Origin: Pseudanabaena sp. ABRG5-3 | GTDB lineage: Bacteria > Cyanobacteriota > Cyanobacteriia > Pseudanabaenales > Pseudanabaenaceae | Direction of reading: 5' to 3' | DNA: 64,000 bases | Assembly (NCBI RefSeq): GCF_003967015.1 | Contig: NZ_AP017560.1 | Coordinates: forward strand, 930,001-994,000 | Position numbers and translations under genes: made by a program | Shown: one piece after another, positions 44,892 to 56,200 of the stretch | How positions within the stretch are numbered: the stretch's first letter is position 1 | Layout: every line of letters starts with the position of its first letter | Notes under the pieces: generated by a model | What the model was told of the DNA's origin: nothing | The model's database searches: none | Seen by the model: the letters and a program-made list of their open reading frames with translations, nothing else

Positions 44892-45995
44892 TCATCCCAA
44901 ATCGAGATAACGGTTAAGCAAAATAGTGAATACTGATCCCTTGGGATGATTATTTGCTACAGAAATTTCTCCTTGGTGGGCTTCGATGGTCATTTTGCAG
45001 AAAGAAAGTCCCAAGCCAATTTGTGATACCCCTGTCACGATATTGCCCACCTCATATTTCTCAAAAATCACCTGTTTTTGTTCTGGGCTAATACCAATAC
45101 CACTATCAATTACTTGAAATTTAACTAAGTCTTGGCGATCAGGATTTTTTGGCAAACATTCTATTTTAAGAATAATAGAACTTTGCTGAGGAGAAAACTT
45201 AATGGCATTGTCAATTAAATTATCAATAACACGACGAATTAGGTTTTTGTCACCAGAAATATAGACTGGTTCTGACGGAAATTCCCCTAAAATTCGGATA
45301 TGTTTATTGGATGTTAGTGGTTCAATATCGTCAATGGCAGATTGAGCCATTGCAGCTAGATCTATTTTGGTGAGATTGAGGACTAGTTTCTTGGCTTCGA
45401 TTCTACCGATTGTCAAAATATCATCGATGAGTAGACGCATTTGCTCGATGGTTTTGCCAATCTGGTCGATTCTTTTTTTGGCGCGATCGGACATGTCTAC
45501 AGATCTGAGTGAGTCACAGCCGAGCATGATCCCAATTAAAGGGTTACGGAGATCATGGACGATGGTTTGCATCATTTCCTCACGCAAACGCATGGTGTCT
45601 TGGATGCGATCGTATTGAGATTTGATCCGCAACATTGATCGCACACGGGCGCGGAGTTCGGTACTGTTAATTGGCTTGCTGACAAAATCATCGGCTCCAG
45701 CATCTAGACAACGGGCAAGATCTTCCTTATCCGATAAAGCTGTCACAATAATGATCGGAATATGCTGCCATTTGGGGTTATTTTTGAGATGCTGACATAC
45801 TTCAATACCATCCATGTCTGGCATCATTACGTCCAGTAAAATGATGTCAGGTTTAATTTCTCCCAGAGATGCGATCGCTGCTGCACCATTATCTTTATAG
45901 TGAAGTTCAAAACCCTCTTTAAACAGCAAAATTTCAATTACATCAAAATTTGCTGGTTCATCATCTATAACTAAAACTACTTGTTGATTGCCCAT
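44892..45995 (-). CDS. Cytosolic receiver-histidine kinase hybrid
   Basis: A 367-residue protein with the same layout as the downstream gene: receiver (1-120; 'DIILLDVMMPDMDGIEVCQH', 'ADDFVSKPINSTELRARVRS'), HisKA with 'TIVHDLRNPLIGIMLGCDSL' (H-D-L-R-N-P form, phospho-His), and HATPase_c with N-box NLIDNAIKFSPQ and 'IGLGLSFCKMTIEAHQGEIS'. Response-regulator-kinase fusions of this kind are common in cyanobacteria and often take a phosphate from an upstream sensor kinase. No cognate sensor is visible in the window. It is followed by the second hybrid kinase. Confidence 0.9.
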   Translation of the reverse strand: MGNQQVVLVIDDEPANFDVIEILLFKEGFELHYKDNGAAAIASLGEIKPDIILLDVMMPDMDGIEVCQHLKNNPKWQHIPIIIVTALSDKEDLARCLDAGADDFVSKPINSTELRARVRSMLRIKSQYDRIQDTMRLREEMMQTIVHDLRNPLIGIMLGCDSLRSVDMSDRAKKRIDQIGKTIEQMRLLIDDILTIGRIEAKKLVLNLTKIDLAAMAQSAIDDIEPLTSNKHIRILGEFPSEPVYISGDKNLIRRVIDNLIDNAIKFSPQQSSIILKIECLPKNPDRQDLVKFQVIDSGIGISPEQKQVIFEKYEVGNIVTGVSQIGLGLSFCKMTIEAHQGEISVANNHPKGSVFTILLNRYLDLG

Positions 45996-46509
45996 ATTGC
46001 TTACATTTAAGTTAGGGAGGTGAAGCGTCCCTAAACTCCTAGAGATTAACCTATTATTGCGGTTTCCCCATTGTCTACGATAACTTGAAAACGGCTAAAT
46101 CTACACTTGATTTAATGAGTGATGTGTATATTATCTATGTCAATGAGTCAAAGGCAATATCAATATACTTACAGCAATATGTGACCAAAAGAATCAGAAT
46201 ATTTTAGTGAAGATCGTCACTTTTTAATACTCTTAACAAAAGTATTAGTTCTTGTTTTATAGCCGTAGCCACCTGTATTAGGACAAAATCAAAACCCAAG
46301 AAGCGAGTTGCGGCGCTTCGCACCGCAACTCGCCTTCTGGTTTTGTGTTCTAACAAGAATGGCTATAGCTATAGTACAAATTGCTGTGATTTTTAGAAGG
46401 CATAATACAGGAGACAAAGTAGCTCTCTAACTTCTAGAAATTAATTGACTGCTTTTATTCTTACAGATTTTCATTTACCATGACTTGAGATATTTCGCGG
46501 AAACAGATC
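45996..46509. other. 514-bp intergenic region upstream of ppx
   Basis: It holds small inverted repeats (TTAGGGA with TCCCTAA at about 46012-46032; TAATACT with AGTATTA at about 46226-46248) and the 110-bp palindromic element 46258-46367. The remainder is AT-rich; I see no gene. Confidence 0.6.
46258..46367. mobile_element. MITE-like palindrome with TATAGCC ends
   Basis: TATAGCC (46258-46264) and GGCTATA (46361-46367) enclose a long imperfect stem. The best-paired part is CAAAACC..AGAAG.CGAGTTGCGG against its complement (46290-46345), loop TTC. It resembles the ATAGC-ended element at 43616-43682. Confidence 0.65.
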
Positions 46510-48093
46510 ATGACCTTAGATGTCAAAACTCTAGCAGCGATCGATGTGGGTACAAATTCCATTCACATGGTAATTGTGCAAATTAAGACTTCGATTCCTA
46601 GTTTCAGTGTGATTGAGTCAGAAAAAGCAACTGTCAGACTAGGAGAACGTTGCGCTCAAACGGGAAATTTGACTGAAGATGCGATGAGGCGATCGCTGGA
46701 AGCTTTAAGGCGATGTCAAGAAATATGTCGTACTCAAAAAGTGGAAGAAATTGTGGCGGTGGCAACTAGTGCTACGCGGGAGGCTCCCAATGGGCTGGAA
46801 TTTATTCGCCGCATTCACGAAGAATTAGGTTTGCATATTGAGGTAATCTCAGGACAGGAGGAAGCTCGCCGCATTTACTTGGGGGTCATCTCGGCGATGG
46901 AACTCAAGGATGAGCCACATCTGCTGATAGATATAGGGGGTGGGTCTACGGAAATGATTTTGGGAGATGGTAGAGATCCAGCCTATCTCAGTAGTACGAA
47001 GATTGGGGCAGTTCGTTTAACGGATTTATTTATTACTACCGATCCTGTTTCTCAAACGGAATATGATCGCCTGTTGGGTTATGTGCTTGGTTCGATTGAG
47101 CGCCCGACCGATGATGTGCGATCGCTACTAATTAGTCAGAATATTAAGTCGCTCAAAGCGATCGGGACATCGGGAACCATTGAAACCCTCGCGATTTTGC
47201 ATTCTAAAGAAAAAACTGGTTTAGTTCCAAATCCTTTGCAAGGGTATGAGATTCCTTTTGCCGATTTAGAAAATATTGTCTGGCGTTTACGTCGAGCCAC
47301 TTTAGATGAACGCACAGCAATGGTGCGTCAAAAGAGAGCAGAGATTATTTTGGCAGGAGCCTTAATTCTCTTAGAAACAATGCGTTTATTAGGAATTCCC
47401 AAAATCACACTCTGCCAAAGTGCTTTACGCGAAGGTTTAGTTGTCGATTGGATGATTCGGCATGGCTATATTGAGGATGGTTGGCGATATCAAAGTTCGG
47501 TACGCGATCGCAGTATTCTCAAACTTGCTGACAAGTATGGCATTGATACAAAGTATGCCAAACAAGTTGCTGACCATGCTCTCAGTCTCTTTGATCAAAC
47601 TAAGGGAATCTTCCATGAATGGGGTGATGATGAGCGCCATTTACTCTGGGCGGCGGCGATGCTACATAACTCAGGACATCACATTAGTCATGATGCCCAC
47701 CACAAGCATTCCTATTATCTAATTCGTAATGGTGAGTTATTGGGATATACCGAGTCCGAGATTGAGGCGATCTCCAATCTTGCACGCTATCACCGCAAAA
47801 GTGAACCGAAGAAAAAACATGATAATTTTCAACGTTTAGGTAATGAGCGTCTGAAGTTATTTGTGCGTCAAGCTAGTACTTTTTTGCGTTTAGCCACAGC
47901 GTTAGATCGTCGCAAAATTGGAGCGATCGCCGAGATTCGGGTGGTTTGCAATCCGCGTACTCGTGCTTGCAACTTGCAACTCACTCCCCAACAAGCTAAC
48001 GATCCCTGCACTTTAGAACTTTGGAGCCTTGATTATAAAAAACAACCCTTTGAAGCACAGTTTAACGTTACGCTGTCAGTATCTTTAGAGTAG
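46510..48093 (+). CDS. ppx: Exopolyphosphatase / Ppx-GppA phosphatase
   Basis: A 527-residue Ppx/GppA family protein. The actin-like ATPase fold motifs are AAIDVGTNSIHMVIVQI and 'LLIDIGGGSTEMILGDG', with the catalytic Glu in 'VISGQEEARRIYLGV'. The C-terminal HD-like domain (about 320-510) includes 'WAAAMLHNSGHHISHDAHHKHSYYLI'. It hydrolyses polyphosphate ends and, in some members, pppGpp to ppGpp. It stands alone after a 514-bp spacer; the antiporter gene follows 39 bp later, perhaps in one transcript. Confidence 0.93.
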   Translation: MTLDVKTLAAIDVGTNSIHMVIVQIKTSIPSFSVIESEKATVRLGERCAQTGNLTEDAMRRSLEALRRCQEICRTQKVEEIVAVATSATREAPNGLEFIRRIHEELGLHIEVISGQEEARRIYLGVISAMELKDEPHLLIDIGGGSTEMILGDGRDPAYLSSTKIGAVRLTDLFITTDPVSQTEYDRLLGYVLGSIERPTDDVRSLLISQNIKSLKAIGTSGTIETLAILHSKEKTGLVPNPLQGYEIPFADLENIVWRLRRATLDERTAMVRQKRAEIILAGALILLETMRLLGIPKITLCQSALREGLVVDWMIRHGYIEDGWRYQSSVRDRSILKLADKYGIDTKYAKQVADHALSLFDQTKGIFHEWGDDERHLLWAAAMLHNSGHHISHDAHHKHSYYLIRNGELLGYTESEIEAISNLARYHRKSEPKKKHDNFQRLGNERLKLFVRQASTFLRLATALDRRKIGAIAEIRVVCNPRTRACNLQLTPQQANDPCTLELWSLDYKKQPFEAQFNVTLSVSLE

Positions 48094-48132
48094 ATGGGGT
48101 TTGGTGCTTTGCGCTAACCCTATAGTTAGGTT

Positions 48133-50115
48133 ATGGAAGGGTCTCTCTCTTTAATCATAATTATTGCGATCGTGGCAGGGATTGCTGCTCGTGTCATTGC
48201 GAACTTTTTTCGTGTGCCGAGTATTGTGTTCCTACTGCTATTTGGCGTGGCTTTGGGGAGCAATGGGTTAAACCTAGTCCAGCCAAGACTATTAGGAGAT
48301 GGACTAGAAGCGATCGTCTCCATTTCCGTTGCTCTGATTCTCTTTGATGGGGGGTTGAATCTAAAGCTGCAAGAACTTGGTAAGGTTTCTGCAAGTTTAC
48401 GCAATTTGATTACCATTGGTACGCTGATTACTTTAATTGGAGGTGGCATCGCTGCCTATTGGTTAAGTGAATTCCCTTGGACGATCGCCTTTTTATATGC
48501 TGCTCTGGTGGTCGTAACTGGGCCTACAGTCATTAATCCGATTGTCGAAGAGGTGGGGCTGGATCGCCGCCTTGCTACTATTCTAGAAGGAGAGGGGGTA
48601 CTAATTGATGCGATCGGCTCAGTATTAGCGGTTGTGGTTTTGGATGTTGCTTTAAACCCTGCGGCAGGAGCCTTTGAAGTAGTAAGTGACCTCGGCTTGC
48701 GCTTAGGTGTGGGCGGTTTGCTTGGGGCGATCGCGGGATGGCTATTGGGCAAATTTTTGCAATGGGCGACATTTCTGGCGGAAGATACAAAAAGTGCAGT
48801 AGTGGTCGCCGCAGTGTTAGGACTCTTTGGCATTGCCCAAGAAATTCAGAGCGAATCAGGCTTAACTGCTGTGGTAATGATGGGGATAATTCTCCGTGCT
48901 TCCGAGATTCCTAATAGTCGAGACCTACTCAAATTCAAAAGCCAACTGGTGGCTTTGATGGTCTCCGTTCTTTTCATTTTGCTTTCCGCCAATCTTTCTA
49001 TTCCTAGTATCTTCGCACTGGGGTGGGGTGGGGTGCAGACGGTGCTATTTATGATGTTCATTGTCCGCCCGATCAATGTCATTGTTAGTACATGGAATAG
49101 CAGCTTCACATGGCGACAAAAAGCATTTTTATCATGGTGTGCGCCGAGGGGAATTGTGGCAGCTTCCGTTGCCTCACTCTTCTCGCTTTTATTAACGGAA
49201 CGGGGAGTCAATGGTGGTGAATCAATTAAGGCGCTAGTTTTCCTCACCATCGCTATGACCGTGTTTTTGCAAGGTCTATCGGCGAAGCTAGTGGCGAAAC
49301 TGTTAGGGTTGAATCAAGGTGATATCTCTGGTTTAGTAATTGTGGGCAGCAATCCCATTGGTATTCTTGTAGCACGTCTTTTTCAAGCTAATGGTCAAAG
49401 GGTATCGTTGATTGATACTAATGCTGAGCTTTGTAAACAAGCTGCTGAATATGGTATTCCTGCCTTTGTCAGCAATGGGCTGGATGCGAAATCCTTGGCT
49501 GAAGCAGGACTAGACTCGGTGGGAACCTTTGTGGCGCTGACAATTAATACCGATGTGAATATTGTGATCGCCCAACTAGCAATTCAAGAATTTAATCCAC
49601 CGAAAGTATTTGCCATTTATGTCAAGGAGATGGAAAGCGATCGCAATGGAAAAAATGAAGTGCAGCAAGCCTTTAGCTTTCGTGTTCCTATTAAAACTTG
49701 GAATCAATATATTTTGCAACGGGAAGTCAGGGTTGGAGAATTTCTTCTTACTGCCGAAGAATTGGAAGAGCAATTAAATCGCTTTAATACGTTATTTAAT
49801 GCAGGAATATTACTACCACTTTTATTTGAGCGCAAAGGTCAATTACAAATTGTAGCGGCGGATATGACTTGGGAAAAAGGCGATCGCATTGTCTACTTGC
49901 TATATACCCCCAAAACTTTACCACCTGCGGAATTTGCTGTACTGCCACCAAATACTCTTGATATCACACCAGTGGTTCTCTCTGATTTGGATATTGCCCA
50001 AAAGACCAGTGATTCCACTTCCTCTAGTTCACAGAATGGTAAGAATCGCGAAGGTTTAGCCAATCCTGATTATTTCTTAAACATGGCAAAGGATATTCTC
50101 AAAGGACGCTCTTAA
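48133..50115 (+). CDS. Cation:proton antiporter with TrkA-N regulatory domain
   Basis: A 660-residue inner-membrane antiporter of the CPA family (Na_H_Exchanger, PF00999) with 12-13 membrane segments in residues 5-390 ('VVVTGPTVINPIVEEVGLDR', 'LEGEGVLIDAIGSVLAVVVL' with the ion-site Asp). A cytosolic TrkA-N/RCK domain follows (about 395-520, 'GLVIVGSNPIGILVARLFQA' with the Rossmann Gly pattern), then a C-terminal domain to 660. RCK domains sense NAD(H) or nucleotides, so the transport is probably gated. It probably exchanges K+ or Na+ for H+; the ion is not certain. The last codons and the stop lie in the left arm of a palindrome. Confidence 0.9.
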   Translation: MEGSLSLIIIIAIVAGIAARVIANFFRVPSIVFLLLFGVALGSNGLNLVQPRLLGDGLEAIVSISVALILFDGGLNLKLQELGKVSASLRNLITIGTLITLIGGGIAAYWLSEFPWTIAFLYAALVVVTGPTVINPIVEEVGLDRRLATILEGEGVLIDAIGSVLAVVVLDVALNPAAGAFEVVSDLGLRLGVGGLLGAIAGWLLGKFLQWATFLAEDTKSAVVVAAVLGLFGIAQEIQSESGLTAVVMMGIILRASEIPNSRDLLKFKSQLVALMVSVLFILLSANLSIPSIFALGWGGVQTVLFMMFIVRPINVIVSTWNSSFTWRQKAFLSWCAPRGIVAASVASLFSLLLTERGVNGGESIKALVFLTIAMTVFLQGLSAKLVAKLLGLNQGDISGLVIVGSNPIGILVARLFQANGQRVSLIDTNAELCKQAAEYGIPAFVSNGLDAKSLAEAGLDSVGTFVALTINTDVNIVIAQLAIQEFNPPKVFAIYVKEMESDRNGKNEVQQAFSFRVPIKTWNQYILQREVRVGEFLLTAEELEEQLNRFNTLFNAGILLPLLFERKGQLQIVAADMTWEKGDRIVYLLYTPKTLPPAEFAVLPPNTLDITPVVLSDLDIAQKTSDSTSSSSQNGKNREGLANPDYFLNMAKDILKGRS

Positions 50116-50163
50116 TGAAAAAAAAGCAACGCTTTCGTTGCCTTTTTTCATTAAGAGCGTCCT
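50103..50163. terminator. Long palindrome overlapping the antiporter stop codon
   Basis: AGGACGCTCTTAATGAAAAA plus AAAGCAACG pairs with the complementary right arm up to 50163 (28 bp, one slipped base), loop CTTT. It contains the stop TAA (50113-50115) and ends in an A/T-run on both strands, so it may stop transcription from either side. The right arm is an inverted copy of the gene's last codons. Confidence 0.85.
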
Positions 50164-50244
50164 AAATAGAGTTGTGGCGCAAAGCACAGCAACTCTATTC
50201 TATTTTTTGTTTTTTATGCCCTGACTTAATTGACTATAGTCAAA

Positions 50245-53200
50245 TTAAACAAAATATTTAGCAGCATTGAGTACACCAAGTTGAGTATCATTAGCCGCAA
50301 AAGCCATTTGTGAAACTTGAACAATCGCATCGTTATTAGCATCAAAACTAGCGTTATTATCGTTTACTCCCAAGTAAGTAGTGTTATTCCAATTGAAGAA
50401 CACAGCTTCGTTAGCATTCAAACTACCACCTGTGCGATCTTTGTTTTGATAAGCATTGCTGGCGGCAACCGCTAGACTAACTCCATTGATATCACCAGCA
50501 TTGAAAACGCTAGCTGGATTAAACAGGAATTGGAAGCGATCGCCTTCAGCTTGGTTGAAGCCTGAGATTTGATCGGCAGCACTCGCTAGAGAATCAGAGA
50601 AGCTATCGAAACGGAAGGTATCCGCCCCGTTGCCTCCGACTAACATGTCTTGACCTAGACCACCAACTAGCAAGTCATCACCATCGTTACCATTGAGGCG
50701 ATCGTTGCCAGCGAACCCGAATAGAAAGTCATTGCCACTCGTACCATCGAGAATGGAATCGCCACTACCATTCACGCCTGATGTATCAGTCAGCGTAATC
50801 CCTAGTGTGGGCAAGGTAGGCGTAGGAGTTTGATAGCCTGTACCTGGGAAAATGTCACTACCACCGATAGCAGGAGGGAGAGTTGGCTCTTTGAGGGCTG
50901 GTACAGGATCGAGGGCAGCAGGTAAAGAATTAATCAATGAGAAGATTGGCGTTTGCTTAGCTCCAAATTGCACTCCCTTGAGAATGGCTAATGTTTGTCC
51001 TTGAGCGCTAAGGATGGTATCTTGAGCCGATTTTGTCCAAGTGATTTGGTTGGCGCTTAGTCCACCGAATAAGCCAATGACATCTTGGGTTGATTGGAAG
51101 CTAAAAATTGTGTCAGTACCACTATTAAGTGAGAGAACAAAGGTGTTATATCCCTGACCATTTCCTTTACTGCCATAGAGAATATCGTTACCTAAACCAC
51201 CGACCAATATATCGTTGCCAGTATCACCATAGATAATGTCATTGCCAGCACCACCGAGGATCACATCATCGCCCGTACCTGCATAAATGATGTCGTCACC
51301 AGCACCGCCATCTACGAGGTCATTATGGGAACCTGCGTCAATGCTATCGTTGCCGTTGCCGCCAAAAATTAGGTCATTACCAGCACTGCCATCGATGGTG
51401 TCGTTACCATCACCACCAGAGAGGATGTCATCGCCCGATCGCCCACCGAAGACAATATCATCACCTGCACCACCGCCGATGATGTCATCGCCAGAACTGC
51501 CATCTAGATTATCGTTGCCTTCACCACCCAGCAGAATGTCGTTATCTTCTCCACCATCAAGGAAGTCATTACCTTTACCACCGTAGAGGGAATCTTTGCC
51601 GACTTTACCTTCGAGTCTGTCGTCACCTGCTAAGCCAATCAGTTTGTTATCGCCATTGTCACCACTGATTTGATCATCAAAGTTGGAGCCTTCGACGTTT
51701 TCTGTGCCATAAATGCGATCGCCTTCAGCATCACCACCAAAGGATTGCCCTGATTGCAACAAAATCCTTACTCCTGTGGCTGATGTGTAGTAGGAGATGG
51801 TGTCATTACCTGCGCCGCCGTCAAGGATGTCACCTCCTTCACCGCCGATCATGTAGTCATCTCCATCACCACCATAGATTTTGTCGTCTCCTGCTTCGCC
51901 ATAGAGGATGTCGTTACCAGCATCGCCATAGATTAGGTCATTGCCTGTCTGACCGTTGAGGAAGTCCTCACCATCACCACCTTTCATGGTGTCGTTGCCA
52001 TCACCACCTGCGAGGAAGTCATCGCCGTTGTTACCTTCCATGAGGTCATTACCAGCATCGCCATAGAGTTTGTCGTTGCCTTCGTTACCTTGGATAGTGT
52101 CGTTGCCATTACCGCCGAAAACGTTGTCATCGCCGTTATCGCCTGCGATCGTGTCGTTACCGTCATCACCAAAGATGATGTCGTTATCGTTGCCGCCACT
52201 GATGACATCGTCGCCGCCATTGCCTGTAATTAGGTCTTGTCCGTTTTCACCAAAGATAGTGTCGTTGCCATCGTTGCCTTGGATCGTGTCGTTGCCATCA
52301 CCGCCAAGAATGGTGTCATCGCCTGCATCACCTTGGATATTGTCGTTGCCATTACCACCAAAGATGTTGTCGTTGTCGTTACCACCGCTGATGTTGTCGT
52401 TGCCTGCGTCGCCATAAATATTGTCGTTGCCTGCATCGCCAAAGATGGTGTCATCGCCATCGTTGCCATTGATCAGGTCTGCGCCGTCATTGCCATTGAT
52501 CAGGTCGTTGCCTGCGTCGCCTGTGATGGTGTCGTTGCCACTACCGCCTAAAATGCGATCGCTGCCGTCATTACCTGCGATCGTGTCATCACCTGCATCG
52601 CCGAAGATTTGGTCGTTGCCTTGGTTGCCTTCGATGCGATCGTTGTCGTTACCGCCGCTAATGATGTCATCACCTTCGTTGCCTTGAATGAAGTCGTTAC
52701 CATTGTCACCAAAGATCTGGTCAGCGCCTTCGTTACCTTGGATGGTGTCGTTGTCATCACCACCACGAATTATGTCGTTGCCGATATTACCGAAGATGGT
52801 GTCATCACCTGAGCTGCCTTGGATATTGTCGTCACCTGCATCGCCTATGATGTAGTCATTACCTGCATCACCTGTAATGGTGTCGTTATCTTCGTTGCCT
52901 TGGATGTTGTCGTTACCAGCACCTCCAAAGATGGTATCTGCTCCTGTATTCCCTTGGATTTGGTCGTCGCCATTATCACCAAAGATCTGGTCATCACCTT
53001 CGTTACCTTGGATGGTGTCGTTGTCGTCACCACCAGAGATTAGGTCATTGCCAGTGTTGCCAAAGATGGTGTCATTGCCAGTGTTGCCTTGAATGTTGTC
53101 ATCACCAGCATCACCTGAGATGTTGTCATCTCCTGAGTCACCAGTAATAGTGTCGTTGTCGTCACCGCCAGAAATTAGGTCGTTGTCGTCACCGCCACTG

Positions 53201-56200
53201 ATGGTGTCATTGCCAGTATTGCCTTGAATGTTGTCAGCACCGTTATCACCGAAGATTTTGTCATCACCTGCGTCACCAGTAATGATGTCGTTGTTGTCAC
53301 CACCAGAGATTAGGTCGTTTTCAGTACCGCCAGAAATTTTATCATTGCCAATGTTTCCGTAGATGGTGTCAGCCCCTGAATCTCCTGTAATGCTGTCATC
53401 GCCTTCATCACCGAAAATTATGTCATTATCAGAACCACCACTAATACCATCATCTCCTAAGCCACCAGAGATTTCGTCAATGCCACTATCGCCAAAGATC
53501 GTATCGTTCTCTCCTTGACCAAAAATGTCATCATCACCAGTACCACCACTGATTCGGTCTTCTCCTGCACCACCTTCTATGGTGTCATCACCAGAGTCGC
53601 CCCAAATTTGATCGTTACCGTAGCCGCTATCTCCTCTAACATAATCATTCCCTCCACCTGCGCGAATAATGTCGTCTCCATCTCCACCTTTAATAATGTC
53701 ATCAGATCCCGCAAAGATTTGATCTCTATAGCCTTCACCTCCAACACCTTCACTGTCACCCCAAATTGTGTCTACACCTTGATTTCCGAAGATGTGATCT
53801 ACGCCTAAACCACCAATGATCGTATCATTACCAAACTCTCCATATAACCAATCATCTCCACCCTGTCCATCAATTCGGTCATTTCCAAAACCGCCTGTAA
53901 TTTGATTAGTTCCTTGATTTCCTGTAATGTTGTCGCCAACTTCTTTGGAATCAGAGCCAATTACATTGGATATCCCAATAAGAGTATCTGTATTTCCCCA
54001 GCCATCAACAGCTTTACCTGTTAATAAATTGACAGTTGCGCCTGAAGGATCAAGACGATAACTAACAGTGTTAATACCTTGTCCACCATCAAGTGTATCG
54101 TTGCCAGCATTTCCAATTAAAAAGTCATCACCACCAAAACCTTTAATCACATTGTCAGCAGCATTTCCAATCAGAACATCATCATGAGAACTTGCATCAA
54201 TATTTTCGACATTTTTTACTGTATCAATAAACCCAAATCCATCTTTGGCTTTTCCTGCATCAATAGAAAATGAGGGAGAGAGATCAGCATAATATCCAAT
54301 CGGATTTCTTGCATCAACGGAAAATATTTGTCTTGTTGCTTTCTCATCTGAATAATTTCTGGATTCATCAATGTTTACAACAACACCGTTTGGCGATTCA
54401 ATATATTGAACAGTATCAATTCCTGCTTCTCCATCAATGTAGTCATCTCCACCCCAGCCATGAAGAACATCATTACCTTTACCTCCATAAAGATAATCTT
54501 TTGCATTATCTTCATTTCCACCATCTAGGTAATTATTTCCCTCTTCTCCAAACAAACGATCTGAATCGTTTTGACCATATAACTGGTTGCGATCCGCCCA
54601 ATCATCGGGATCTCGAAATGATGTAGATGTACCATCTATGTCATAGCCACCATAAAGGAAGTCTTCCCCAGTACCACCCCAAAGAATATCACTGCCATCT
54701 TCACCTCGAAGATCATCATCTCCACCCCAACCGTAGAGAATATCATCACCCTCTCCACCGTAAAGATAGTCTTTAGAATTATCCTCTGTACCACCATCTA
54801 GATAGTCGTTACCAGCTTCTCCAAATAAACGATCACTGCCAGCTTGACCATACAAATAGTCACCTTCTGCATTCCCACGATCTAAGCCTCCGTAAAGTGT
54901 ATCGTTTCCTTCACCCCCATAAAGATGATCTACACCGTTTCCACCTTGCAATTCATCATCAAATAGATATCCATTGATTGTATCGTCACCATTACCACCA
55001 ACAATAAGATATCTAGCATCAGAGGGAAGAGACTTATCGAGTAACGCAGAGGGGCTGATTCCAACAAGGTCTATCGTAACGTTAGGATCTATTTTCTGCA
55101 CTGCAAAGTCAAATCTATCAAGATTGTCTCCACCATCAACGCCATAAATTACATTTAATGTCCCATCTCGTTCGTGTGAGGCATTTAATCCATCTCGTTC
55201 GTATGACAAGAATTTATCTGATACAATATTATTGAGGTACGATATCCCTCCAAACAAAGAAAGTTTTGCTATCCCATCAAGATCTTTGAGTCTGTCAGTA
55301 ATTTTACCGTTGATACTTACATTCCACTGTTTAAAAGTATCCGCAGTAAAGCTAAAACCGTTATAATTATTGTAAGTTTTTCCATTATCGCCATCAAAAA
55401 GTATCTCTACTTCACCCCGACTCAGATTATAAGGATCTACCAGAGATTTGAGTGTAGAGTTAAAGACATCAGCAACAGCATTATCTGAATTGAAATCAAA
55501 ACCATCAGACAAAGGCTTGATAGTCATTTTTTCAATCCATCTATTTGTTTCAATCCCCAAGATCCCATCCACCTTAAATGTGATGGAAGTAATTGCAAAA
55601 CCTGTCGAGCCAAATATGTAAGAACGATCTGCATGATCAGAACTAACAATATCAGTACCATATTGAGAAATACTAACTTTGAAATCTTCTTCATCCAACA
55701 AGAAATCAAGTCCACTACCGCTAGTTATCTTTGTTCCCTTGGTGGTGTAATTGTAAGTCCCAACTGGGAGAAAGAAATCATATTGAAAGAATTCTGAAAC
55801 AGCCCCAAATAATGATGGATAAGCATATCGTCCAGCACCCTTATCCATGTAGTCAGACATATCATACTTAATGGTTGCTGGAAGAGCATACTTAATGGTT
55901 TCTGCTGTAGAATTGTTCCCTTGAATATGCGAAGTATAATCAGGTGAAGATGGATCAATCGATCCGAATACATAAAGCTTAGTAATATCTGTAGCAGTTA
56001 GAGGATTATTGGAAGAGTAAACTACGTCTGATTTTTCTCCTTGAATCAAACTTCCACCAAAATTGAAAACGACAGAATCATTCTCCTGCTTCATCTGCTG
56101 CACCTGACCAGCACTCAAATCCACCCCACGCAACACCGCCGAAAACAACTCCCCCTCATCCCCAACCGTATCCACAGCATTCACCTGCCAATCCACCGAA

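Noticed and set aside
51287-53092. Many plus-strand frames across the RTX region
   Set aside because: Shadows of the 27-bp repeats; the products are low-complexity Ser/Pro/Leu or Val/Ala strings.
51180-53700. A possible CRISPR-like or satellite array
   Set aside because: The period is 27 bp without unique spacers and the reading frame is kept, so it is coding RTX sequence.
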